From Rhodococcus sp. SGAir0479 (GTDB lineage: Bacteria; Actinomycetota; Actinomycetes; Mycobacteriales; Mycobacteriaceae), in assembly GCF_005484805.1 (NCBI RefSeq), contig NZ_CP039432.1, positions 124,001 through 188,000 on the forward strand: a DNA stretch of 64,000 nucleotides, given 5' to 3'. This document shows, one piece after another, positions 9,760 through 18,259 of the stretch; positions within the stretch are counted from its first letter, which is position 1, and every line of letters starts with the position of its first letter. The translations under genes were made by a program, and so were the position numbers. The notes below the pieces were generated by a model. That model was not told the origin of the DNA. It saw only the letters and a list, made by a program, of their open reading frames with translations, and did not search any database.

Positions 9760-10920
9760 ATGACCGAGATCGCCGACGACGTCGAGGTCCGGGAGATCGT
9801 GGCGGGAAGCAATCCCGACCGCTTCGCACGCGGCTGGCACTGCATCGGTCGCGCGCAGGACTTCCGGGACGGAAAGCCGCACCAGGTCAAGATCTTCGGC
9901 ACCGACCTGGTGGTGTTCGAGGACAGCAAGGGCGAGCTGCAGGTCCTCGACGCGTTCTGTCGCCACATGGGCGGCAACCTGGCTATGGGTGAGATCAAGG
10001 GCGACACCATCGCCTGCCCGTTCCACGACTGGCGGTGGAACGGCAAGGGCAAGTGCACCGACATCCCCTACGCCCGCCGCGTCCCTCCGGTCGCCAAGAC
10101 CAAGGCCTGGGTCAAGCTCGAACGGAACGGGCTGTTCTTCGTCTGGAACGACCCGCAGGGCAACCAGCCGCCGGCCGAGGTCACGATCCCGCAGATCGAG
10201 GGTTACGACGAGGGCGGCTGGAGCGACTGGAGCTGGAACACCTACGTCGTCGAGGGCTCACACTGCCGCGAGATCGTCGACAACGTCGTGGACATGGCGC
10301 ACTTCTTTTACGTGCACTTCCAGATTCCGACGTACTTCAAGAACGTCTTCGAGGGCCACGTCGCCACCCAGGTGATGCGTTCGGGCGGCCGTGACGACAT
10401 CCAGACCGGCGTCCAGCTGGGAATGGCCGAGGCGGAGACGATCTCGGACGCGTCGTACTACGGTCCGTCCTTCATGCTCGACACCGTCTACACGGTGGCC
10501 GGCGACATCAAGGTCGAGACCAAGCTGGCCAACTGCCACTACCCGATCACGAACAACTCGTTCATCCTGCAGTGGGGCACCATCGTCAAGCGGACCGAGG
10601 GCCTGTCGGACGAGGACGCCAAGGCGATGGCCGAGCAGTTCACCGAGGGTGTCGAGCACCAGTTCAAGCAGGACATCGCGATCTGGAACCACAAGAGCCG
10701 GATCGAGAACCCGCTGCTGACCGAGGAGGACGGGCCGGTCTACCAGCTGCGCCGCTGGTACCAGCAGTTCTACGTGGACATCGAGGACGTCACGGAGGAC
10801 ATGACCAAGCGCTTCGAGTTCGAGGTGGACACCACCCGGGCCCAGCAGAACTGGCGCGACGTCGTCGCGGACAACGTCGCCAACGGCGTCAAGCCCGTCG
10901 AGTTGGTCGCGGACGTCTGA
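9760..10920 (+). CDS. kshA: 3-ketosteroid 9-alpha-monooxygenase oxygenase component (KshA-like Rieske protein)
   Basis: A 386-residue Rieske non-haem iron oxygenase. The Rieske cluster ligands are Cys67, His69, Cys86 and His89 (CRH...CPFHDW). The mononuclear iron site is Asn175, His181, His186 with Asp305 as the carboxylate. The segments GWHCIG, YARRVPP, DMAHFFYVHF and PVYQLRRWYQQFYVD follow KshA closely. KshA with reductase KshB hydroxylates C9 of androstadienedione-type steroids and opens ring B. No kshB, kstD or hsa gene is in the window, so the true substrate may be another steroid or terpenoid. Ribosome-binding site AAGGAGG. Confidence 0.85.
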   Translation: MTEIADDVEVREIVAGSNPDRFARGWHCIGRAQDFRDGKPHQVKIFGTDLVVFEDSKGELQVLDAFCRHMGGNLAMGEIKGDTIACPFHDWRWNGKGKCTDIPYARRVPPVAKTKAWVKLERNGLFFVWNDPQGNQPPAEVTIPQIEGYDEGGWSDWSWNTYVVEGSHCREIVDNVVDMAHFFYVHFQIPTYFKNVFEGHVATQVMRSGGRDDIQTGVQLGMAEAETISDASYYGPSFMLDTVYTVAGDIKVETKLANCHYPITNNSFILQWGTIVKRTEGLSDEDAKAMAEQFTEGVEHQFKQDIAIWNHKSRIENPLLTEEDGPVYQLRRWYQQFYVDIEDVTEDMTKRFEFEVDTTRAQQNWRDVVADNVANGVKPVELVADV

Positions 10921-10936
10921 TCGACCGACGCGAAGA

Positions 10937-10964
10937 GCGCCCCTGCCGGAAACGGCAGGGGCGC
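10937..10964. terminator. Terminator after the KshA gene
   Basis: A perfect 12-bp stem GCGCCCCTGCCG with a GAAA tetraloop lies between the convergent kshA-like and iclR genes. Confidence 0.8.
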
Positions 10965-10986
10965 AGTCGTTACCGGCGCCAGTGCG

Positions 10987-11757
10987 TCAGGCGGGGATGT
11001 GGCGGAACGCGCGGCTCGCGGTCATGTGTCGCCATGTCGCGAGCGCGGCCATCCGCACCGGGGCGACCAGCGCGGAACTGTTCATGCTCTTGCTCGGCCC
11101 GCACACCGAGATCGCCCCGACGGTGTTCTTCCCGTCCCCGATCGCCGCAGCGACACACGAGACACCGACGGCCGTCTCGTCCCGATCGTGGGCGATGCTC
11201 TGCTCACGGACGCGGGCGAGCTCCACACGCAGCCGCGCCGCGTCGCCGATCGAATTCTGGGTGGGGCCCGAAACCGGGTCGGGCAGAACGGTTTCGGCGT
11301 CGATCCTGGTGTTGGCCAGCAGCGCCTTGCCGATGGCAGTGCGGTAGGCCGGCTGACGGCCCCCGACCCGGGAGGGCACCGCGAGCGTGAATCGACCGCC
11401 CAGCTTCTCGAGATAAAGCACGTCCGAGCCGTCGAGCACCGCCAGATGGACGACCAGACCAGTGGCGTTGTGCAGCTCGTGCAGGACGGGCAGTGCGGCC
11501 TGGTGGACCCGATCGTGGTGCTGGGCCAGCGAACCGAGCTCGAGCATCTTCATGCCCAGTTCGTACGCGTGCCCGTGGCGGCGGATCCAGCCGATGCGGA
11601 CCAGTTGCAGCAGCATGCGGTGCGTGGAGGACCGGGGAAACCCGGTACGGCGCGAGAGCTCCGACAGGGTCAGCCGTTCCGCTTCCCGGAAGACGTCGAG
11701 CAGGACCGCGACGCGATCGATGACTGCGATCGGGGAGCTGGTTGCTGTCGTCGTCAT
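10987..11757 (-). CDS. IclR-family transcriptional regulator
   Basis: A 256-residue regulator. It has an N-terminal winged helix (LTLSELSRRTGFPRSSTHRML) and an IclR effector domain (GLVVHLAVLDGSDVLYLEKL; ETAVGVSCVAAAI). The start is the ATG at 11757 because GGAGG stands 9 bases before it; the frame extends 17 codons further without support. IclR proteins usually control adjacent aromatic or steroid catabolic genes, here probably the SDR-KshA cluster or the MFS gene. An operator copy lies 34 bases upstream of its start. Confidence 0.85.
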   Translation of the reverse strand: MTTTATSSPIAVIDRVAVLLDVFREAERLTLSELSRRTGFPRSSTHRMLLQLVRIGWIRRHGHAYELGMKMLELGSLAQHHDRVHQAALPVLHELHNATGLVVHLAVLDGSDVLYLEKLGGRFTLAVPSRVGGRQPAYRTAIGKALLANTRIDAETVLPDPVSGPTQNSIGDAARLRVELARVREQSIAHDRDETAVGVSCVAAAIGDGKNTVGAISVCGPSKSMNSSALVAPVRMAALATWRHMTASRAFRHIPA

Positions 11758-11790
11758 GACGAACCTCCATGTATTCGCGCATTCCAACCT

Positions 11791-11810
11791 GATTGAGCAA
11801 GCGTTCAATC
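11791..11810. promoter_or_regulatory. Operator copy 2: GATTGA-N8-TCAATC
   Basis: GATTGAGCAAGCGTTCAATC lies between the divergent iclR and MFS genes, close to the iclR start. Its reverse complement matches 8467-8486 at 19 of 20 positions. The remaining 290 bases up to the MFS start at 12105 show no gene. Confidence 0.65.
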
Positions 11811-12104
11811 AAGTGGAAGAGACTGTATCAGCGTGGCCCGCATCCCTCCAGCGTCTGCGTCGAATTCGTTTCGACGCCGAAGCGGTCTGCCGGCCGCCCC
11901 CGATCGCCCGCGAAACCGTGCCGCGCACAGTGCCTTTGCTCCGTCCCGGTCTCGGACCCGCGGCGCCCGGCGCCGCTGTGCGACGGGACGCGTGGCCGGC
12001 GCGGCGGTTTTTCCGTTCATCGGGAAGCGATGAGGGTGACTCGCGTCTCACCTCCTAACGTGCTTCCGGTCACTCACCCCTCGCATCGGAACGTAGGTAG
12101 GGAA

Positions 12105-13541
12105 ATGTCAGTCACCGTCTCCAGGGAAGACTCTGTCGACGACACTCGGGGCGGCGGTTCGAACGCGTACTGGATCCGCGTGCTGCTGATCCTCGTCCTG
12201 CTCACCGAGCAGGCGGCGCTCGCCTTCGCGCTCTTCACCCCCGCACTGCCCAAGATCGCCGCGAAGTACGAGACGACGCAGGTCGTCTGGGTGATGACGG
12301 CGTTGGTGCTCGCTGCCGCGATCGCGTCGCCGATTCTCGGCAAGCTCGCGGACGTCTACGGCAAGAAGCGGATCCTCGTGATCACCGCCGCGATCGCCGG
12401 CCTGGGCGCGGTGATCTCGGCGGTCGCCCCCACCTTCCCGATCCTGCTCGTCGGCCGCTTCCTGTCGGGCGTCGGGTTCGCCTTCACCGCGCTCGGGTAT
12501 TCGCTGATCCGCGACGTCTTCCCGGCCCGGATGCAGGCCATGTCGATCTCGATCGCGAACACCGGTGTCGGCGTCGTCACCGTGGCCGCCCCGCTGATCT
12601 CCGGCTACATGCTCGACCACGCGGGTGTCTCGTCCGTCTTCTGGTTCTCGTTCGCGCTGTGCGCCGTCGGCGGCCTGCTGACGTTGTTCTTCGTCCCCGA
12701 GACACCGGTGCGCGCACAGGTTTCCGTCGACTGGCTGGGCGCCTTCCTGCTCACGGTGGCACTGTTCACGGTGATGCTCGCCCTGTCGCTCGGCGCTGAC
12801 TGGGGCTGGGTGAGCGGCAGGACGCTGGGCACGCTGGCCGTCACCGTCGTCTTCGCCGTGGCGTGGGTGGTGTGGGAACGCCGCTGCCCCGAGCCGCTGA
12901 TCAGCATCGAGGTGCTGGCGAGCCGCAAGGTCGGCATCACGCTCCTGGCCGGCGGCATCGCGTACGGCGCGACGACGCTGACCGCGACCCTCATCCCGAT
13001 GCTGTTGCAGACGCCTCGAGAGGCGGCCGACTACGGCTTCGGCCTCACGGTCACCGACATGGCGCTGTGGATGCTGCCGGGTGGCATCCTGATCGTTCTC
13101 GGCGGCGTTTTCGTGGGGGCCACGTCGAAGCGCATCGGCTTCCGTCAGCACCTGATCGGCGGTGCGGTCCTGATCGCGCTCGGTGCCGCGGTGTTGGCGA
13201 CGACCCCGGACCAGGCCTGGCAGGTGGTGGCCGGGTACGGCCTCATCGGCTTCGGGTCGATGATCTATGCCGCCATCCCCAACCTCGTGATGATGGCGCT
13301 GCCCGAGGATCAGCGCGCGATCGGCGCCAACTTCACCGGTCTGTCGCAGTCCATGTTCGGTGGCATGCTCTCGTCCCTGGGCTTCGCGCTGCTCGCCCAG
13401 CACGTCCTGGCCGTCGGACCGGCCGGCCCGGTCTACACCGCGGACGGCTTCTTCGTGGCGTTCATGGTGGCCGCGGGCGCCGCGCTGGTGGGCGCCGCCC
13501 TGGCGTTCGGTATCACCGTCGGACGGCGCGGCGGGCGGTAA
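12105..13541 (+). CDS. MFS transporter of the KshA island
   Basis: A 478-residue membrane protein starting MSVTVSREDS, with about 14 predicted membrane segments and the MFS motif GKLADVYGKKR after TM2, then GRFLSGVGFAFTALGYSLIRD. The length and the second motif suggest a DHA2-type H+ antiporter, although uptake of the island's substrate is equally possible. The ATG at 12105 is preceded by GTAGGGAA; the upstream open frame is not protein-like. A strong terminator follows. Confidence 0.85.
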   Translation: MSVTVSREDSVDDTRGGGSNAYWIRVLLILVLLTEQAALAFALFTPALPKIAAKYETTQVVWVMTALVLAAAIASPILGKLADVYGKKRILVITAAIAGLGAVISAVAPTFPILLVGRFLSGVGFAFTALGYSLIRDVFPARMQAMSISIANTGVGVVTVAAPLISGYMLDHAGVSSVFWFSFALCAVGGLLTLFFVPETPVRAQVSVDWLGAFLLTVALFTVMLALSLGADWGWVSGRTLGTLAVTVVFAVAWVVWERRCPEPLISIEVLASRKVGITLLAGGIAYGATTLTATLIPMLLQTPREAADYGFGLTVTDMALWMLPGGILIVLGGVFVGATSKRIGFRQHLIGGAVLIALGAAVLATTPDQAWQVVAGYGLIGFGSMIYAAIPNLVMMALPEDQRAIGANFTGLSQSMFGGMLSSLGFALLAQHVLAVGPAGPVYTADGFFVAFMVAAGAALVGAALAFGITVGRRGGR

Positions 13542-13561
13542 CCCCCGCCCGCACCCGGCCT

Positions 13562-13603
13562 GCCTCGGGGCCTGCCGCCTACCCGGGCGGCAGGCCCCGA
13601 GGC
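13562..13603. terminator. Terminator after the MFS gene
   Basis: A perfect 18-bp stem (13562-13579 with 13586-13603) and a 6-base loop, placed between the convergent MFS gene and the small membrane-protein gene. Confidence 0.8.
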
Positions 13604-13613
13604 GTTCGGCGGG

Positions 13614-13808
13614 TCAGCGATCGAGCACGGCCAGGACGCAGCCGCCCAGCGCGGTGATCGTGCCGGTGGTGACCACGACGGACATCGTCACGCAGGCCAG
13701 CCCGGCGCCCAGCACCAGCGGAGCCAGCGGCAACAGGGGGAGGGGCGCCCGCCGCGCCCCCGCCGAGGCACGTCCGTACAGGCTGGAAGTGATGACTCCG
13801 GACGACAT
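13614..13808 (-). CDS. Small hypothetical membrane protein (64 aa)
   Basis: Starts at the ATG of MSSGVITSSLYGR, preceded by AGAGGAG. After a short basic head come two hydrophobic stretches (LPLLPLAPLVLGAGLACV and TGTITALGGCVLAVL), predicting a double-spanning membrane protein. No family recognised. It stands alone, convergent with the MFS gene and divergent from the large sensor gene. Confidence 0.6.
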   Translation of the reverse strand: MSSGVITSSLYGRASAGARRAPLPLLPLAPLVLGAGLACVTMSVVVTTGTITALGGCVLAVLDR

Positions 13809-14071
13809 GCCGGTTCTCCTCTGCTCGGGGGTAGAGCCACAGCGTAGGAAGGCGGACGTGGTTCTGCTCGGCAACACCGTTCGCCGCCCGAGCCCTCGTT
13901 CACCCGCGCCGACGATGCCGCGCCGACTGTGCCGCCGGGCGGTATACATGTAGAGGTGTGGTCGGCGCGCAGGACCGGCTCAGGACCGGATCGACCGGCT
14001 GCAGTTCGATTCTCGAACGGCGCCGTCCGCGTCGTGAACCCGGGCCCGACCTTCGCGGGTGAACACAGAGG

Positions 14072-17000
14072 GTGAACGGGAAGGGATGTCCAGTGGGGTC
14101 ATCTGGCGGCGACGGGCATTCGCGGGGCCCGACGTTCGACGTCTTCGCCGGCGATCCGACGGTGGGTGCCGACCTGGCCGCCGTCGACTGGGCGGTGACG
14201 CCGCTGGGTTCTCCCAAGGGCTGGCCGCAGAGCCTGCGCACCGCCGTCGACATCCTGCTCTCGTCGCGGTTCGCCATGTGGATGGCGTGGGGTCCCGACC
14301 TCACGTTCTTCTGTAACGCCGCCTACCGGCGGGACACGCTGGGCGAGAGGTACCCGTGGGCTCTCGGTCGTCCGACCCGTGAGGTGTGGGCCGAGATCTG
14401 GGACGACATCGCCCCGAGGATCGACCAGGTGCTCACCACCGGCGAGGCCACCTGGGACGAGGCGCTGCTGCTGTTCGTCGAGCGGGCCGGGTATCGCGAG
14501 GAGAGCTATCACACCTTCTCCTACAGCCCCCTGCGCGATGACGACGGCAATGTCGCCGGGATGCTGTGCGTGGTCAGCGAGGAGACCGAACGGGTCATCG
14601 GTGACCGCCGGATGGCGGTGCTGCGCGATCTGGGCTCGGACCCGAGCGTGATCCGCACCGTCGAGGAGGCCGTCGACTTCGCCGCACGGCAACTCGACGC
14701 GAACCTGCGGGATCTGCCGTTCACCGCGACGTATCTGGCACAGGGCGACGGCAGCTACCGGCTCGCCGGAACGAGTGGGATCCGTCCCGGGCACTCGGCC
14801 ACGCCGGAGGTCCTGGCGGCAGGGGACCCTCGAGCGGTGTGGCCGGTTGCCGACATGGCGCGTGGCGAGTCGGTGCACGTCGCGCTCGACGGTGCCCGCT
14901 TCCCCGACCTGCCTGCAGGCGCCTGGACGAACCCGCCCACGCACGCACTGCTGGTGCCGTTGCTCCGGCAGGGAGACACTCCCTACGGATTTCTGGTGGC
15001 GGCACTCAACCGGTACCGGCCGCTCGACGACGGTTACCGCGGTTTCGTCGAACTGGTCGCGGGATACGTGACCGCGTGCATCTCCGCCGCGCGGAACTAC
15101 CAGGAGCAACAGCGGAGAGCCGAGGCGTTGGCCGAGCTGGACCGTGCCAAGACGACGTTCTTCTCCAACATCAGCCACGAGTTCCGTACACCGCTGACTC
15201 TGATCATGGGTCCGGTGGACGAGTTGCGCCGGCACGGTTCGGGGCTGGACGAGCGGGCGCGCGACGAGCTCGAGGTGATCCACCGGAACGGTCTGCGGCT
15301 CGGCAAACTGGTCAATGCTTTGTTGGACTTCTCGCGGATCGAGGCCGGCCGCATGCAGGCCCGCTACGAGCCCGCGGACCTCGCGGTCGCGACCACGGAA
15401 CTGGCCAGCCTGTTCCGGTCCGCGATCGACCGGGCCGGTCTGACGTTCGACGTCGACTGCCCGCCCCTCGACGAGCCGGTGTACCTCGACCGCGGCCTGT
15501 GGGAGAAGGTGGTCCTCAACCTGCTGAGCAACGCACTCAAGTTCACCTTCGAGGGGTCGATCACGGTGGCGGTCCGCCGCGCCGGCGACTCGGCGGTGGT
15601 GACCGTCGCCGACACCGGTGTGGGTGTCTCGGCCGCAGAGGTTCCGCGACTGTTCGAGCGCTTCCACCGCATCGAGAACACGAGATCCCGGTCGCACGAG
15701 GGCAGCGGAATCGGGCTGGCGCTGGTTCGGGAACTGGTCGAACTGCACGGCGGGACCATCACCGCCGACAGCGCCGAGGGGGTGGGCACGACCTTCACGA
15801 TCCGGCTCCCGTTCGGGACCGATCACCTGCCTCCCGAATCGGTCGCTTTCACGGCGGTCGACGGTGTCGTCTCGCAGGTGGCCGACTCGTTCGTGCTGGA
15901 GGCGCTGCGGTGGCTGCCGGAGACGTCGGACGTCGAACTGCCCGGGCGCGGACCGGTCCAGCCGGTGGCCGCGGTGCCCGCGCGGGTCCTGATCGCCGAC
16001 GACAACGCCGACATGCGCGGTTACCTCGCCCGCCTGCTCTCGGGAGCGGGCTACCACGTCGTCGCCGTGCCGGACGGGGTCGAAGCCCTGGCGGCCGTCC
16101 GCGCGGGCACGTTCGACATGGTCGTCACCGACGTGATGATGCCCCGTCTCGACGGCCTGTCGCTGGTGGCGGCGTTGCGCGCGGACTCTCGCACGGCCGC
16201 GATGCCGGTCCTCGTGCTGTCGGCGCGAGCCGGGCAGGAGGCGTCCATCGAGGGTCTGCAGGCGGGTGCCGACGATTACCTGGTCAAGCCGTTCGCTGCC
16301 GCCGAGCTGCTCGCGCGCGTCCGGGCGAACGTCGAACTCGCCCGCATGCGGATGCATCACGCGCGCTGGCGGACGGCCCTGATCGACTCCCTGCAGGAGG
16401 CCTTCTTCGTCTGCGACGAGGACGGCGCGGTGGTGGAGATCAACGCGGCGTTCACCGAGATCCTCGGGTACGGCGCCGAGGGGCTGCCGTACCGTCCCGC
16501 CCACCCGTGGTGGCCGGACCCGAGCTCCGACCCGCTCGCGTACCAGCAGGTCGCGGACGTCTTCGCCGCGCTGCCCCACCGCAGCCACAGCACGCATTCG
16601 GTCCCCGTCGTCCATCGTGACGGCCACACGATCTGGATCAGCGTGCAGTTCAATCCGGCGCAGGATCCCGAGACCGGTCGCCGGGTCACCGTGGGCACCT
16701 TCCGCGACGTCACCGCCGAGCGGTACGCGATTCAGCGAGACAGTGCGCTCGCCTCGCTCAGTACGCGCCTGACCCAGGCGGGCAGTCTCACCGAGGCGCT
16801 CGCCGGTGCCATGGCCGAGTTCGCGAGTCTGTGGCGTGCCGACGTCGTGCTGGCAGCCGTCTTCGACGACGACGAGCACCCGACGCTCCTGAGCACCGAC
16901 GGATCGCACACCTGGGCGGAGTTGCCGGCCGCCCGCCGGCAGCTGCTCACCGAGCTACGCGTCCGCCCGGTGCTGGGTGTCCACACGGGGGACACGGGAC

Positions 17001-18238
17001 TGGGCGTCCTGCTCGAGCATCCGCACGGCCCGCTCGCGTTGTGGATCGAGACCGGAAGCCCCCGGCCGTTCACGTCCGATGATCGGCTGCTGCTGTCGGT
17101 GCTGGCCGGCCATCTCGCCCAGGGACTGGCGCGGGTCCATCAGAACGACGAGCAGCGAGAGACCGCCATCACGTTGCAGCGGGCCATCCTCGGTCCCTCG
17201 CATCTGCCGGACGGTTTCGCGGTGCGGTACGAACCCGCGACGCGGCGCCTCGAGGTCGGCGGCGACTGGTACGACACCGTCTCGCTACCGGACGGCCGGA
17301 TCGGAATCGTCGTCGGCGACTGCGTCGGGCACGGCCTGGAGGCCGCGACGGTCATGGGACAGCTGCGCAGCGCGTGCCGGGCCCTCCTGTTGCGCAATCC
17401 CAGTCCCGCCGAGGCGCTCACTGCGCTCGACCAGTTCGCGGCCGCGACGCCGGGGGCGGCGTGCACCACGGTCTTCTGTGGCGTTCTCGATCCGGAGACC
17501 GGTCGCCTGGTCTACTCCAGCGCCGGCCACCCGCCGGGCATCCTGGCGCACGCCGACGGCACCAGTCAGCTGCTCGAGGGTGGGCGATCGGTGCCACTCG
17601 CAGTGCGCCGCAAGGATTCCCGTCCCGAGGGTGAGTGCGTCCTTCCCGCCCACACCACGCTCCTGCTCTACACCGACGGCCTCGTCGAGCGCCGTCGGTC
17701 CACCATCGACGAGGGCATCGAACGCGCCGGTGAGGCCGTGCACCACGCCCGTGAGGCCGGCGTCGAGGACCTTGCCGACGGCGTGATGGCACGGCTGGCC
17801 CCCACGGAGGGTTACGACGACGACGTCGCGGTTCTCCTCTACCGTCATCCGACGCCGCTCACGCTGACGTTCCCGACGGAGCCGGGCCAGTTGGCGCGGG
17901 TGCGCACGGCGCTGCGGGGTTGGCTCGACCGCTGCGACATGTCCCCGGAAGCCGCGCAGGACATCGTGGTGGCGGCGGCGGAAGCCTGCGCCAACGCGCT
18001 CGAGCACGGTCACGTACCCACCGCGTCGTTCACGGTGCGGGCGGAGGCGTCGGTCGACGTGGTGCGACTGACGGTCGTCGACTCCGGTTCCCGCGAGCCC
18101 GCGTGCCCGGAGGACGATGCGCATCGCAACCGGTTGGATCAAGCGCGCGCGGCGATGGACCGCGTCGACATCACCAGTGGCGCGTCCGGGACGGTCGTCG
18201 AGATGTACACGAACTTCCGGTCGGCGCCGAGAGACTGA
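14072..18238 (+). CDS. Giant hybrid regulator: PAS-GAF-histidine kinase-receiver-PAS-GAF-PP2C phosphatase-RsbW-type ATPase
   Basis: A 1388-residue soluble protein. In order: PAS-like sensor (about 30-180), GAF (185-340), HisKA with phospho-His369 in SHEFRTP, HATPase, receiver with Asp687 (TDVMMPRLDG), PAS (770-890), GAF (900-1020), SpoIIE-type PP2C with GGDWYD (1063-1068), and a C-terminal HATPase_c_2 anti-sigma kinase with N-box EACANALEHG (about 1303-1312). It joins phosphorelay and partner-switching functions in one chain, so it likely feeds the stress sigma factor system. GTG at 14072 is used; an internal GTG at 14093 has a better-spaced AAGGGA and may be the true start. Confidence 0.85.
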   Translation: MNGKGCPVGSSGGDGHSRGPTFDVFAGDPTVGADLAAVDWAVTPLGSPKGWPQSLRTAVDILLSSRFAMWMAWGPDLTFFCNAAYRRDTLGERYPWALGRPTREVWAEIWDDIAPRIDQVLTTGEATWDEALLLFVERAGYREESYHTFSYSPLRDDDGNVAGMLCVVSEETERVIGDRRMAVLRDLGSDPSVIRTVEEAVDFAARQLDANLRDLPFTATYLAQGDGSYRLAGTSGIRPGHSATPEVLAAGDPRAVWPVADMARGESVHVALDGARFPDLPAGAWTNPPTHALLVPLLRQGDTPYGFLVAALNRYRPLDDGYRGFVELVAGYVTACISAARNYQEQQRRAEALAELDRAKTTFFSNISHEFRTPLTLIMGPVDELRRHGSGLDERARDELEVIHRNGLRLGKLVNALLDFSRIEAGRMQARYEPADLAVATTELASLFRSAIDRAGLTFDVDCPPLDEPVYLDRGLWEKVVLNLLSNALKFTFEGSITVAVRRAGDSAVVTVADTGVGVSAAEVPRLFERFHRIENTRSRSHEGSGIGLALVRELVELHGGTITADSAEGVGTTFTIRLPFGTDHLPPESVAFTAVDGVVSQVADSFVLEALRWLPETSDVELPGRGPVQPVAAVPARVLIADDNADMRGYLARLLSGAGYHVVAVPDGVEALAAVRAGTFDMVVTDVMMPRLDGLSLVAALRADSRTAAMPVLVLSARAGQEASIEGLQAGADDYLVKPFAAAELLARVRANVELARMRMHHARWRTALIDSLQEAFFVCDEDGAVVEINAAFTEILGYGAEGLPYRPAHPWWPDPSSDPLAYQQVADVFAALPHRSHSTHSVPVVHRDGHTIWISVQFNPAQDPETGRRVTVGTFRDVTAERYAIQRDSALASLSTRLTQAGSLTEALAGAMAEFASLWRADVVLAAVFDDDEHPTLLSTDGSHTWAELPAARRQLLTELRVRPVLGVHTGDTGLGVLLEHPHGPLALWIETGSPRPFTSDDRLLLSVLAGHLAQGLARVHQNDEQRETAITLQRAILGPSHLPDGFAVRYEPATRRLEVGGDWYDTVSLPDGRIGIVVGDCVGHGLEAATVMGQLRSACRALLLRNPSPAEALTALDQFAAATPGAACTTVFCGVLDPETGRLVYSSAGHPPGILAHADGTSQLLEGGRSVPLAVRRKDSRPEGECVLPAHTTLLLYTDGLVERRRSTIDEGIERAGEAVHHAREAGVEDLADGVMARLAPTEGYDDDVAVLLYRHPTPLTLTFPTEPGQLARVRTALRGWLDRCDMSPEAAQDIVVAAAEACANALEHGHVPTASFTVRAEASVDVVRLTVVDSGSREPACPEDDAHRNRLDQARAAMDRVDITSGASGTVVEMYTNFRSAPRD

Positions 18239-18259
18239 GACGGTCCGCCCTGCGCGGGG

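Noticed and set aside
14099-16909. Long antisense open frame opposite the hybrid kinase, and similar ones opposite dapC, prpR, the Rv0862c-like gene and clpC
   Set aside because: Arg/His/Gly-rich or low-complexity translations typical of reading the opposite strand of GC-rich genes; no ribosome-binding sites and no domain pattern.
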